From the NCBI GenBank assembly GCA_022072255.1, contig JAJVHZ010000101.1, forward strand, positions 26,333 to 66,984: 40,652 nt of DNA. Direction: 5' to 3'. This document shows positions 10,414-18,108 of this stretch, piece after piece; within the stretch, counting starts at the first letter, position 1, and each line of letters begins with the position of its first letter. The notes under the pieces were generated by a model, which ran no database searches, was not told the origin of the DNA, and saw only the letters and a list, made by a program, of their open reading frames with translations. A program made the position numbers and the translations under genes. The stretch is from Gammaproteobacteria bacterium (GTDB lineage Bacteria > Pseudomonadota > Gammaproteobacteria > JAJPIJ01).

Positions 10414-10440
10414 GGACGGCCCTTCGGGGCCGTTTTTATT
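10414..10440 (+). terminator. Rho-independent terminator of the PEP-CTERM gene
   Basis: Stem ACGGCCC/GGGCCGT (10416-10422 and 10427-10433) closes a TTCG tetraloop and is followed by TTTTTATT. It lies about 30 bp after the stop codon at 10387 and separates this gene from the convergent acyl-CoA dehydrogenase gene. Confidence 0.92.
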
Positions 10441-10522
10441 TGCGCAGGGCGGTGGAGTGCGGCGTCTCGAGCGCGCGGCAGGACTCGCGATTGCGGTTCG
10501 GGTCGATACCGCCGGGGAAACT

Positions 10523-11719
10523 TCAGGAGTAGGCGGGCAGGCCGGTGATCGCCTCGCCGAGCACCAGCAGGTGGATGTCGCGCGTGCCCTCGTAGGTGCT
10601 CACGCTTTCGAGGTTGCACATGTGGCGGAAGCACTGGTGCTCGTCGAGGATGCCCACGCCGCCCAGGATGTCGCGCGCGCTGCGCGCAACCTCGAGCGCC
10701 ATCTGCACGTTGTTCATCTTGGCCATCGAGATCTGCGGCGGCCTCAGCGAGCCCGCGTCCTTGAGCTGCGCCAGCCGCCATGCGAGCAGTTGCGCCCTGG
10801 TGATCGCGGTGGCCATGTGCGCGAGCTTCGCCTGCACCAGTTGAAAGCCCCCGATCGGGCGGCCGAAGGCGATACGCCGGATCGCGTACTGCCGCGCCTC
10901 CTCGAAACATGCCATCGCGGCGCCGAGCGCGCCCCAGGCGATCCCGTAGCGCGCCTGGTTCAGGCACTGGAAGGCGGACTTCAGTCCATCGGTCCGCGGC
11001 AGCAGGGCGCTGGCGGGAAGTTCGCAGTTCTCGAACTCGAGCCTCGCGGTGAGCGCCGCGCGCAGCGACAGCTTGCCCTCGATGAGGGATCTCCTGAAAC
11101 CCAGGGCATCCTTTTCCACCAGGAATCCGCGCACGGCCTTCGGGCTGTCGGGATCGACGCCGTCCTCGCCTTCCACCTTGGCCCAGACGATGGCGACATC
11201 GGCGACGGTGCCGTTGCCAATCCACATCTTCCTGCCATCGAGTACGTAACCGTCGGCGGACTTGCGCGCGCGCGTCTGCATGCCGCCGGGATTGGAGCCG
11301 AACTCGGGCTCCGTCAGGCCGAAGCAACCGATCTTCTCGCCCTTCGCCATCGCCGGCAGCCAGCGCAGCTTCTGCTCCTCGGAGCCGAAGAGGTTGATCG
11401 CCATCATCGCGAGCGAGCCCTGCACCGAGGCGTAGGTGCGCAGCCCGCTGTCCCCGCGCTCCAGCTCCTGCATCATCAGGCCGCAGGCGACCGCACCGAG
11501 ACCCGCGCAGCCGTATCCCCTGATGCCGGGCCCGAAGACCCCCAGCCGCGCGAGCTCGGGCGTGAGCTCCAGCGGGAAGGTGCCGTTGCGATAGTGCCGC
11601 TGGATGATCGGCAGGAACCGCTCCCCGACCCAGGCTCGCACGCCGTCGCGCACGCGCCGCTCCCCGGCCGAGCAGAGATCGTTCAGATCGTAGAAATCCG
11701 CTGCGTCGAAACCAGCCAT
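10523..11719 (-). CDS. gcdH: Glutaryl-CoA dehydrogenase (acyl-CoA dehydrogenase family)
   Basis: 398 aa, the usual length. It follows human and bacterial GCDH closely: GCFGLTEPEFGSNPGGM, the Arg-rich substrate region ARYGIAWGALGA, FGRPIG, ARDILGGVGILDE, and the catalytic base Glu377 in STYEGTRDIH. The enzyme oxidises and decarboxylates glutaryl-CoA to crotonyl-CoA using FAD, passing electrons to ETF. The ATG follows GGAGGAG. It sits 18 bp downstream of the CoA-transferase gene, an arrangement that fits glutarate activation followed by dehydrogenation in lysine, tryptophan or aromatic breakdown. Confidence 0.92.
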   Translation of the reverse strand: MAGFDAADFYDLNDLCSAGERRVRDGVRAWVGERFLPIIQRHYRNGTFPLELTPELARLGVFGPGIRGYGCAGLGAVACGLMMQELERGDSGLRTYASVQGSLAMMAINLFGSEEQKLRWLPAMAKGEKIGCFGLTEPEFGSNPGGMQTRARKSADGYVLDGRKMWIGNGTVADVAIVWAKVEGEDGVDPDSPKAVRGFLVEKDALGFRRSLIEGKLSLRAALTARLEFENCELPASALLPRTDGLKSAFQCLNQARYGIAWGALGAAMACFEEARQYAIRRIAFGRPIGGFQLVQAKLAHMATAITRAQLLAWRLAQLKDAGSLRPPQISMAKMNNVQMALEVARSARDILGGVGILDEHQCFRHMCNLESVSTYEGTRDIHLLVLGEAITGLPAYS

Positions 11720-11737
11720 GCCCGTGCTCCTCCGCGT

Positions 11738-12940
11738 CTAGATGGCGCCCGCCGCGCGCGCCGCGTCGATGTCCGCCGCGCTCAGTCCGAGCACGCGGTG
11801 CAGGACCTCCGCGGTGTGCTGACCGAGCATCGGCGGCGGGCTCGCACCGGCGCCGTCGTTCATTCCGAGCCTGATGGGCGAGCCCACCATGCGCAACGGT
11901 CCGATGGTCGGATGCGAAACTTCCATCACCATGCGGCGGGCCTGTACCTGCGGATCGGCAAAGGCACGGTCGAGGGTGTTGACCGGACCGGAAGGCACCT
12001 CTGCCTCGGCCAGGCGCGACAGCCATGCGGAGGCCGGTCGGGCTGCCAGCACCTCCTCCAGCAACGGTATCAATACCGCGCGGTGGCGTACGCGCAGGGG
12101 ATTGGTGCGGAAGCGGTCGTCCGCGGCGAGATCGGGACGGCCGACGGCGGCGCAGAAGCGCTGCCATTGCCCGTCGTTGCCGACCGCGACGATGATGTGG
12201 CCTTCGCGGGTCGCGAACGCCTGGTAGGGCACGATGGTCGCGTGCGCGTTGCCGTAGCGTTGCGGCACCTGGCCGGTGACCAGGTAGGCCGAGCCGACGT
12301 TCGCGAGCCATGCGAGCGTGGAGTCGAACAGCGAGATGTCGATGCGCTCGCCGGCGCCGCCGCGTTCGCGCGCGAGCAGCGCGGCCATGATCGCACTGGC
12401 GGCGAACAGGCCCGAGGTGATGTCGGAGATCGCCACGCCGACCTTCATCGGCGCGCCGTCCGGGTCGCCGGTGATGCTCATCACCCCGGCCATCGCCTGG
12501 ATCAGCACGTCATAGCCGGGCACGTCGCGATACGGACCGTCCTGCCCGAAGCCGGTGATGCTGCAGAAGACCAGCCGCGGGTTGATCGCATGCAGCGGCT
12601 CGTAGCCGAGTCCGGCCTCCTCGAGCGTGCCGGGCAGGAAGTTCTCGATCAGCACGTCGCTGTGCGCGGCCAGGCCGCGGATGTAATCGCGGCCGCGATC
12701 CGATTTCAGGTTGATCGTGACGCTCTTCTTGTTGCGGTTGCAGCACAGGTAGTAGGCGCTCTCGCCGCCCACGAACGGCGGCCCCCAATGCCGGGTGTCG
12801 TCGCCGCTGCCCGGGCGTTCTACCTTGATCACCTCGGCACCGAGATCGCCCAGCACCATGGCGCAATACGGCCCGGCGAGGACGCGGGAGAGATCCAGCA
12901 CACGAATGTGCGCGAGCGGAAGCGCCATAGATGAGGCCAT
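11738..12940 (-). CDS. CaiB/BaiF family CoA-transferase, probably succinyl-CoA:glutarate CoA-transferase
   Basis: 400 aa, a family III CoA-transferase. Motifs: VLDLSRVLAGPYCAMVLGD (14-32), CNRNKKSVTINLK (67-79), the catalytic Asp173 in AISDITSG, and GERIDISLFDS. Family III enzymes move CoA through an aspartyl-CoA thioester. Coupling to gcdH 18 bp downstream points to glutarate as acceptor, as in SUGCT/C7orf10-type enzymes, but the substrate is inferred from context. ATG 12940 is the longest start; ATG 12928 (MALPLAHIRV) matches the family start better. Neither has a strong Shine-Dalgarno. Confidence 0.85.
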   Translation of the reverse strand: MASSMALPLAHIRVLDLSRVLAGPYCAMVLGDLGAEVIKVERPGSGDDTRHWGPPFVGGESAYYLCCNRNKKSVTINLKSDRGRDYIRGLAAHSDVLIENFLPGTLEEAGLGYEPLHAINPRLVFCSITGFGQDGPYRDVPGYDVLIQAMAGVMSITGDPDGAPMKVGVAISDITSGLFAASAIMAALLARERGGAGERIDISLFDSTLAWLANVGSAYLVTGQVPQRYGNAHATIVPYQAFATREGHIIVAVGNDGQWQRFCAAVGRPDLAADDRFRTNPLRVRHRAVLIPLLEEVLAARPASAWLSRLAEAEVPSGPVNTLDRAFADPQVQARRMVMEVSHPTIGPLRMVGSPIRLGMNDGAGASPPPMLGQHTAEVLHRVLGLSAADIDAARAAGAI

Positions 12941-13048
12941 GTTACTCGAAGTGGCCCGCGGATATTTCCGCCGGGCGGCGCAGCGCCTGGCAGCGCTCGC
13001 GCGTGCAGCGGGTCGCCGGGCGGTCGCGCCCCGCGTGCCGCGGCGACA

Positions 13049-13474
13049 CTACGATGCTGCGGTGCGCGCGGGGTCCTGCGGGTGCAGGAGATCGGCGAGG
13101 GTGCAGTTGTCCAGGTGCGCGAGAAACGCCGCCAAGGCGCCGGAGACCACGCCTGTCAGCCGGCAGTGCCCGGTCAGTGCGCAGCGATTGCAGGGATTGA
13201 AGCACTCCACGAGCCCGAAGTCCGGCTCGATCGCTCGCACCACCGCGCCGAGTCCGATCTGCGCCGGTCGGGCTGCCAGCCGCATGCCGCCGCCCTTGCC
13301 GCGCACGGTCTCGAGGAAGCCGGCGCGGCCGAGCTGGTGCGTGACCTTCATCAGGTGCGCCTCGGAGATGTCATAGGCGCGAGCCACCTCGGCGATGGTG
13401 CAAAGCCTTCCGGGGTGCTGGCCGACATACATCAGCAGCCGCAGCGCATAGTCGGTCATCACCGTCAGCCGCAT
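13049..13474 (-). CDS. nsrR: NsrR-type Rrf2-family nitric-oxide-sensing repressor
   Basis: 141 aa from ATG 13474, preceded by CCAGGAG. The N-terminal winged helix begins MRLTVMTDYALRLLMYVG and contains HLMKVTHQLGRAGFLETVRG, as in NsrR. The cluster region has Cys91, Cys95, Cys98 and Cys104 (ECFNPCNRCALTGHC), resembling the NsrR [Fe-S] loop with one more Cys than the usual three. The end, AAFLAHLDNCTLADLL, is also NsrR-like. NO destroys the cluster and relieves repression. It is divergent from the DUF2249 operon, whose promoter region carries a dyad like an NsrR site. IscR or another Rrf2 member is less likely from the spacing of the Cys residues. Confidence 0.85.
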   Translation of the reverse strand: MRLTVMTDYALRLLMYVGQHPGRLCTIAEVARAYDISEAHLMKVTHQLGRAGFLETVRGKGGGMRLAARPAQIGLGAVVRAIEPDFGLVECFNPCNRCALTGHCRLTGVVSGALAAFLAHLDNCTLADLLHPQDPARTAAS

Positions 13475-13688
13475 GCCGGGGGCTCCTGGGTTGCGCGCCG
13501 TGGACTGATGGGGCTGCCCCGGCACGGCGACCGAGGCTTCCGGATCGGCGCTGGCAGGCCGTCGACACCGGGATTCGTATGGGTAACGTGTTCGTTCAGC
13601 ATCTTCAGGTCATGATCCGATCCGGCCCACCCGGGGCAGGGGCCGCCCGCGCCGCCACCGGCGCCCGGGGCGGCCGGGCCCGGACGCC

Positions 13689-13731
13689 TTGATCCAGGAC
13701 AAGGCCGCCGGCGCCGCACCGCGTCTATGTT
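13689..13731 (+). promoter_or_regulatory. Predicted Dnr/FNR class II promoter of the DUF2249 operon
   Basis: Box TTGAT-CCAG-GACAA at 13689-13702 (one mismatch to TTGAT-N4-RTCAA). Exactly 23 bp later lies TATGTT (13726-13731, 4 of 6 matches to TATAAT). A start of transcription near 13737 would put the box centre at -41.5. The same 23-bp spacing recurs at four other sites in the window. Confidence 0.6.
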
Positions 13732-13753
13732 AGGTCCATCCCGGATACATCTT
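13731..13753 (+). promoter_or_regulatory. Candidate NsrR operator
   Basis: An 11-1-11 imperfect dyad: left arm TAGGTCCATCC, right arm GGATACATCTT, with 7 of 11 positions symmetric. The right arm fits the known NsrR half-site (AAATRCATCTT) at 9 of 11. It would cover the predicted transcription start and so could block transcription when NsrR is intact. Confidence 0.5.
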
Positions 13754-13778
13754 TATCCCCGTCCCAGGAGCCTGCCCG

Positions 13779-14030
13779 ATGAGCATCACCATTGACGTCC
13801 GCACCGTCGCGTCACCTGCGCGGCACCCGCTGATCTACTCCACGTTCGACGGCCTGAAGGCCGGTGAGACGATGGAACTGGTCAACGACCACGATCCCAG
13901 GCCGCTGTATCAGCAGATGCTGGCCGAGCGCCATGGCCAGTTCAGCTGGGAATACCTCGAGCACGGCCCCCGGACCTGGCGGGTGCGTATCGCCAAGACC
14001 GGCCGCGACTGCTGCGGCCACTGCGGCTGA
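13779..14030 (+). CDS. DUF2249 protein with a C-terminal CCGHC motif
   Basis: 83 aa, the normal size for a single DUF2249 domain. Family hallmarks: LIYSTFDGLKAGETMELVND, HDPRPLY, and the C-terminal strand GPRTWRVRIAKTG. The end, CCGHCG, adds three Cys and a His that could bind a metal. DUF2249 proteins are often found beside NO and denitrification genes; their biochemical role is not settled. An AGGAG ribosome site lies eight bases before the ATG. It overlaps nothing and is followed 11 bp later by a second DUF2249 gene. Confidence 0.85.
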   Translation: MSITIDVRTVASPARHPLIYSTFDGLKAGETMELVNDHDPRPLYQQMLAERHGQFSWEYLEHGPRTWRVRIAKTGRDCCGHCG

Positions 14031-14041
14031 GGGCGCGGACC

Positions 14042-14302
14042 ATGAGCAACACTCACCTGCATCTGTCTGCCGATGCGATCTATCCGTTCGACGCGCGCGG
14101 CATCGCCAAGCGTTTCCGCCATGCCGCCATCTTCGGCGCACTCGACGCCCTGCGCCCGGGCGAGACCATGCGTTTTGTCAACGATCACGATCCTCTGCCG
14201 CTGCTGGATCAGCTGGCGGCGCGTTACGGCGAAACGGTGACGATCGCTTACCGCCAGCGCGAGCCCGGTGCGATCGTCATTGATTTCCTGAAGGCGGCGT
14301 GA
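14042..14302 (+). CDS. Second DUF2249 protein
   Basis: 86 aa with the same core as its neighbour: IFGALDALRPGETMRFVND, HDPLPLLDQLAARYG, and a closing strand PGAIVIDFLKAA. It has a longer N-terminus and lacks the Cys-rich tail, so the two are diverged paralogues, not a recent duplication. Its stop overlaps the GTG start of the next gene. It is probably controlled with gene 13779 by the Dnr and NsrR sites upstream. Confidence 0.82.
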   Translation: MSNTHLHLSADAIYPFDARGIAKRFRHAAIFGALDALRPGETMRFVNDHDPLPLLDQLAARYGETVTIAYRQREPGAIVIDFLKAA

Positions 14303-14718
14303 CGCGGTCCGCCGTCGTCCCGGCACGGGCTGCGGCGAAGGCGCGAGCATTGCCACACGGCCTGCGCCTGCTCCTCTGGCGAGCGCTGGCGCTCGGTTGC
14401 GTCGCGCTCGGCATGCTCGGGGTCGCGCTGCCCGGCCTGCCCACCGTCCCCTTCCTGCTCGTGGCCGCGTGGGCCGGTGGCCGCGGCTGGCCGGCGCTCG
14501 AGGTCTGGCTGCTCAACCACCGCCGGCACGGACAGGCCATCCGCCGATGGCGCGATCACGGCGCGGTGCCGAGGCGCGCAAAATGGACGGCCACGGCGAT
14601 GATGGTCGCCAGCGCAACGGTGATCGCCGTCTCGGCGCTGCCGTTGGCCTTGCAGATCGCCGTGCCCGCGTTCATGGCGTGCGTCGCGGTGTGGCTGTGG
14701 CGCCGCCCGGAACTCTGA
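14299..14718 (+). CDS. DUF454 (YbaN-like) inner-membrane protein
   Basis: 139 aa starting at a GTG that overlaps the previous stop (GTGA). It has the DUF454 signature: CVALGMLGVALPGLPTVPFL, then LLNHRRHGQAIRRWRDHGAV with PRRAKW, and two further hydrophobic segments. It is a small polytopic inner-membrane protein of unknown function. Translational coupling places it in the DUF2249 operon. Confidence 0.85.
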   Translation: MTRSAVVPARAAAKARALPHGLRLLLWRALALGCVALGMLGVALPGLPTVPFLLVAAWAGGRGWPALEVWLLNHRRHGQAIRRWRDHGAVPRRAKWTATAMMVASATVIAVSALPLALQIAVPAFMACVAVWLWRRPEL

Positions 14719-14785
14719 AGCGAGACCGCGGCCCGCGCCACGCTGTCTGACCATTTCTTCCCTTTCTTTACGTACGGCCCGGCGG

Positions 14786-16702
14786 TCATGCCGGCGGTAC
14801 CGCCGGCTGCGGGGCCGGCGTCGGTGTGAAGGCATCGGAGAAACAGAACTGCTCGGCCAGCCCGTGCGTGAGAAAGTCCGGCACGGCGGCCTCCACCATC
14901 CGGGTGGAACCGCAGGCATAGACCTCGAAGCCGCTCAGGTCCGGGTGGTCGATCAGCAGTGCCTGATGCACGAGACCGCGGCGGCCCTGCCAGCCGGTGT
15001 CGTCATCGGCATCCGACAGCACCGGCACGAAGCGGAAGTTCGGATGGTCGTGCTGCCAGCGCTCGGCCAGATCGACCATGTACAGGTCCTTGCGTTCGCG
15101 CACGCCCCAGTAGAGCCACATCTGACGGCGGATGCCGCGCCGAAACGCGTCCTCGACGATGCTCTTGATGGGCGCGAAGCCGGTGGCGCCGGCGATGAAC
15201 AGGATGGGGCGCTCGCTCTCGCGCAGTGTGAATCGGCCTATCGGCCCCTCGAACTCGATCGCGTCGCCCGGACGCATGCGCTCGAAGACATGCGTGGTGA
15301 ACCGTCCGCCGGGCACCAGCCGCACGTGCAGCTCGATGCGGGCGTTGTCGTGCGGCGCGTTGGCGAACGAGAAGGCGCGCCTGGCGCCGTCCTCGAGCAG
15401 GATGTTGATGTATTGACCGGCCGTGAAGTCCACACGCTGGCCCTCGGGCAGCTTCACCCATAGCCGAATCACCTCCGGCGCGAGCCGCTCCATGCTCTCC
15501 ACGGTACCGCGCATGCGCTGCGCCGCATCGGCGGCGGACAGCGACTCGACGTCGACCTCCAGCTCGACGTCCTCGAGTGCCGTCGCGCAGCACATGAGCG
15601 TCTGGCCCTGTGCGCGCATCGCCTCGGTGAGCGCGGCCGGCTGGTAGTTGCCGTGATCCACGCGGCCATTGAGCACCGTGCACACGCACACGCCGCAGCC
15701 GCCGGCACGGCAGTCGTAAGGCAGCGTGAGGCCGGCACGCAGCCCGGCCTCGAGCAGCGTCTCGCCGGAGCGCGCCGCCACCGCCAGCGCCCCGGGGTGC
15801 ATCGTCAGGCGATGCGGCGCGGCCTGGCCGCCCCGTCGGGGCGGAAGCCACGGCGCGGCCGCCAGCACCGCGGTGGCGCCGAGCACCAGTGCCCACACGC
15901 CGTTCAGCGGCCAGACGTACACCAGCGGGTAGAGCGCGAGCAGGTACCAGTCGAAGTCGAGCACCGTCGGTGCCTGTGCCAGATGCGCCGGGCCGCCCTG
16001 GCTCACGACCGGCTGCACCAATGCCAGCAGCACCAGCATCACCGCCACGCTGATCGCGATCGGTCGCGGCGGCTGGGTGGTCGCCTTGGGCACGCGCTGT
16101 ACGTGCACCCACATCAGCAGCAGCGTGAGCAGCGGCACGCCGATGTGGATGAACACGAGCAGCGAGAACAGCCGGTCGCTGACACTGTGGTCGTAGATGA
16201 AATTGCGCACCAGCTTGCCGCCGAAGCCGGGCAGCCAGTCGAGCCACTCGAAGCTCGCCTGGGTGACGAACTGCGCCAGGCGGTCCCAGGGGAGCATGAA
16301 GCCGTTGACGCCGGCCGCGAATACCAGCCACACCAGTACGACGCCCGTCATCCACGAGAACCAGCGGAATCCGCGCATGCGATCGAACGCCCAGTAGCGC
16401 AGCAGGTGGATCAGCATCGTCACGACCATTGCGTCGGATGCGTAGCGATGGACGCTGCGAAGGATGCCGCCGGCGTAGCGCTGGCCATGGGTCAGCGCCT
16501 CGACCGAACGAAAGGCCCCTTGGACGCTGGTGTCGAAAAAGGCGTAAAGGTACAGACCCGTGCCGGCGACGATCCAGAACAGGAAGAAGGTCAGCGCGCC
16601 CAGGTGATACAGGGGATTGAGCTTGTCGCCGAAGGCGCGGTTGAACACCGCCTCGGCATGCATGAATCCCGTGCGCAGCAGCCGCTGGGGCCCGAACCTC
16701 AT
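14786..16702 (-). CDS. Cytochrome b / [2Fe-2S] ferredoxin / FAD-NAD(P) reductase fusion
   Basis: 638 aa in three modules. Residues ~1-215 are a bc1-type cytochrome b core with two His-x13-His pairs (His85/His99 and His186/His200) for two b hemes. Two more TM segments follow (~215-285). Residues ~298-385 are a plant-type ferredoxin with Cys331, Cys336, Cys339 and Cys371. The rest is a ferredoxin-NADP reductase-like unit with FAD motif RAFSFANAP and nucleotide motif GATGFAPIKS. It could feed NAD(P)H electrons into membrane hemes. ATG 16702 shares one base with the stop of the heme-copper gene (TGATG). It is the last gene of the operon, and its cytochrome b part is paralogous to that of gene 18637. 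Confidence 0.88.
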   Translation of the reverse strand: MRFGPQRLLRTGFMHAEAVFNRAFGDKLNPLYHLGALTFFLFWIVAGTGLYLYAFFDTSVQGAFRSVEALTHGQRYAGGILRSVHRYASDAMVVTMLIHLLRYWAFDRMRGFRWFSWMTGVVLVWLVFAAGVNGFMLPWDRLAQFVTQASFEWLDWLPGFGGKLVRNFIYDHSVSDRLFSLLVFIHIGVPLLTLLLMWVHVQRVPKATTQPPRPIAISVAVMLVLLALVQPVVSQGGPAHLAQAPTVLDFDWYLLALYPLVYVWPLNGVWALVLGATAVLAAAPWLPPRRGGQAAPHRLTMHPGALAVAARSGETLLEAGLRAGLTLPYDCRAGGCGVCVCTVLNGRVDHGNYQPAALTEAMRAQGQTLMCCATALEDVELEVDVESLSAADAAQRMRGTVESMERLAPEVIRLWVKLPEGQRVDFTAGQYINILLEDGARRAFSFANAPHDNARIELHVRLVPGGRFTTHVFERMRPGDAIEFEGPIGRFTLRESERPILFIAGATGFAPIKSIVEDAFRRGIRRQMWLYWGVRERKDLYMVDLAERWQHDHPNFRFVPVLSDADDDTGWQGRRGLVHQALLIDHPDLSGFEVYACGSTRMVEAAVPDFLTHGLAEQFCFSDAFTPTPAPQPAVPPA

Positions 16703-18108
16703 CACGCTCTCCCCGCGCGCAGCGCGCGCCAGACCACGACGAGGAACAGCAGTCCGCCCAGGATCGCCACCGCGCCGCCCGCGCCCATCAGTCCCATGCC
16801 GAAGACCTCGCCGGGGCTGCGCAGGACCTGCTCGGCGCCGGCGACCTTCCGCTGCACGCCGTAGCCGCCCGACCACACCAGACCGACGACGTGCATCAAC
16901 TGCCCGAGTCCGTATACATAAGGCTGGCTCACTGCGAGCCGCCCGCGCGGCCGGCCCCATCCGAGCCGCGGCAGCAGGTGATAGACCAGCCCCATCAGCG
17001 CCAGCGTGACGCCGACGATGCAGCCGTGGTAATGCGCGGGGATCTTCACGTTGCTGCCGGTGATCGTCATGCCGATGACTCCACCGGAGGCAAACAGCAG
17101 CATCGAGGCCAGCAGCGCCGCGCGCAACGGCCGGGCCTCCTCCGGGACGCCCTGCCGCGTGGCGAGTGCGATCGCCACCGCCAGCACCACCGGGAAGATC
17201 GCCAGTCCGCCGCCGATGCGCATGCCCCAGGTGTGCAGCACGCGATGCTCCACCGTCACCACGTCGTGCGCGAGGTACGCATACGGCGTGACGAACACCG
17301 CCGCCAGCGCGATCGCGAACAGCAGCAGGGCCACGCGCGGGCTCAGCGGCACGCGCCCGCCGCAGGCCTGCGCCAGCGACAGCCAGGCCACCAGCATCAG
17401 CAGCGTCCACGTGAACTGCAGCGCGTGGCCGCCGCCCCAGAACAGCACCTCCCAGTAGGCCTTGCCGTCCAGTGCGATGGGCACCACCGCGAGCGACCAG
17501 GCGAAGGCGGCAAGCGCGACCGCCGCGGACACCGCGGCCGCGTACAGCCCGAAGTGCAACGCCGCCGCGCCGTCGAGCGCGCCGCCCAGGCGCGGGGTCG
17601 AGGTCAGCGACCGGGCCACCAGCAGGACCGACGCCAGGGCGAAGACCGTGAGCCCGCCGAGGAACAGGCGCGATTCCAGGACCGGGATGTAGTTGGCCAT
17701 CACCGGTACGCCCGGGTCGAGGAAGGGCGCGAACGCCATCATCGCGGTGCCCGCACCGGCGCCGCCGAGCGCAATCCAGCCCCAGGCCTCGTGGCGGGGC
17801 CGGGCATTCAGGCTCCAGAGCATGCCGGCAATGGCGACGAACCACACCAGCACCGACAGGTCCACGTGGACCACCAGGGCGGTGCGGAAGAAATCCACCC
17901 CCGGCAGCCAGGCGTTTACCCCGGGGGTACGCGCCAGCACCAGCAGCACCGAGAACAGACCCGAGCCGAGCAGAGCCAGCATGCCCAGCCACAGCCAGCC
18001 GCGCGCGAGCGCCTGCCGGCTGGCTTCGAAGTGCAGTTCGTACTCGGCCGGCTTCGAAGGAAGTAGGGTGCGCCCGCGGGCCAGGATCGGGGATGCGGTG
18101 GCGTTCAT
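16702..18108 (-). CDS. Divergent heme-copper oxidase-superfamily subunit I, candidate NO reductase
   Basis: 468 aa, about 12 TM helices, with heme-copper landmarks: low-spin heme His81 (VVHVDLSVLVWF), helix VI metal ligand His228 (WGGGHALQFTW), and helix X His359 and His361 (AHYHGCIVG). Two features are unusual. The residue four after His228 is Phe, not the active-site Tyr of A and B oxidases. Where helix VII normally has His-His I find Ala280-His281-Asp282. Loss of the Tyr and a His-to-Asp change argue against O2 reduction and point to one of the alternative NO reductase groups. The start overlaps the preceding stop (ATGA). Confidence 0.8.
   Translation of the reverse strand: MNATASPILARGRTLLPSKPAEYELHFEASRQALARGWLWLGMLALLGSGLFSVLLVLARTPGVNAWLPGVDFFRTALVVHVDLSVLVWFVAIAGMLWSLNARPRHEAWGWIALGGAGAGTAMMAFAPFLDPGVPVMANYIPVLESRLFLGGLTVFALASVLLVARSLTSTPRLGGALDGAAALHFGLYAAAVSAAVALAAFAWSLAVVPIALDGKAYWEVLFWGGGHALQFTWTLLMLVAWLSLAQACGGRVPLSPRVALLLFAIALAAVFVTPYAYLAHDVVTVEHRVLHTWGMRIGGGLAIFPVVLAVAIALATRQGVPEEARPLRAALLASMLLFASGGVIGMTITGSNVKIPAHYHGCIVGVTLALMGLVYHLLPRLGWGRPRGRLAVSQPYVYGLGQLMHVVGLVWSGGYGVQRKVAGAEQVLRSPGEVFGMGLMGAGGAVAILGGLLFLVVVWRALRAGRA

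Larger units (their letters stand above)
13475..13778. other. Divergent control region between nsrR and the DUF2249 operon
   Basis: 304 bp. It contains the Dnr/FNR-like box with its -10 hexamer (13689-13731) and a possible NsrR dyad (13731-13753), listed separately. The nsrR-proximal 200 bp are very GC-rich with no structure I can name. Confidence 0.6.

Noticed and set aside
11395-11408. TTGAT-CGCC-ATCAT, resembling a Dnr box
   Set aside because: It is within the gcdH coding region, not upstream of any gene start, so probably chance.
14790-14807. Perfect 18-bp palindrome GCCGGCGGTACCGCCGGC
   Set aside because: It lies in the last codons of gene 14786 and has no T-run on either side, so it is not an intrinsic terminator; it may follow from Ala/Pro codons.
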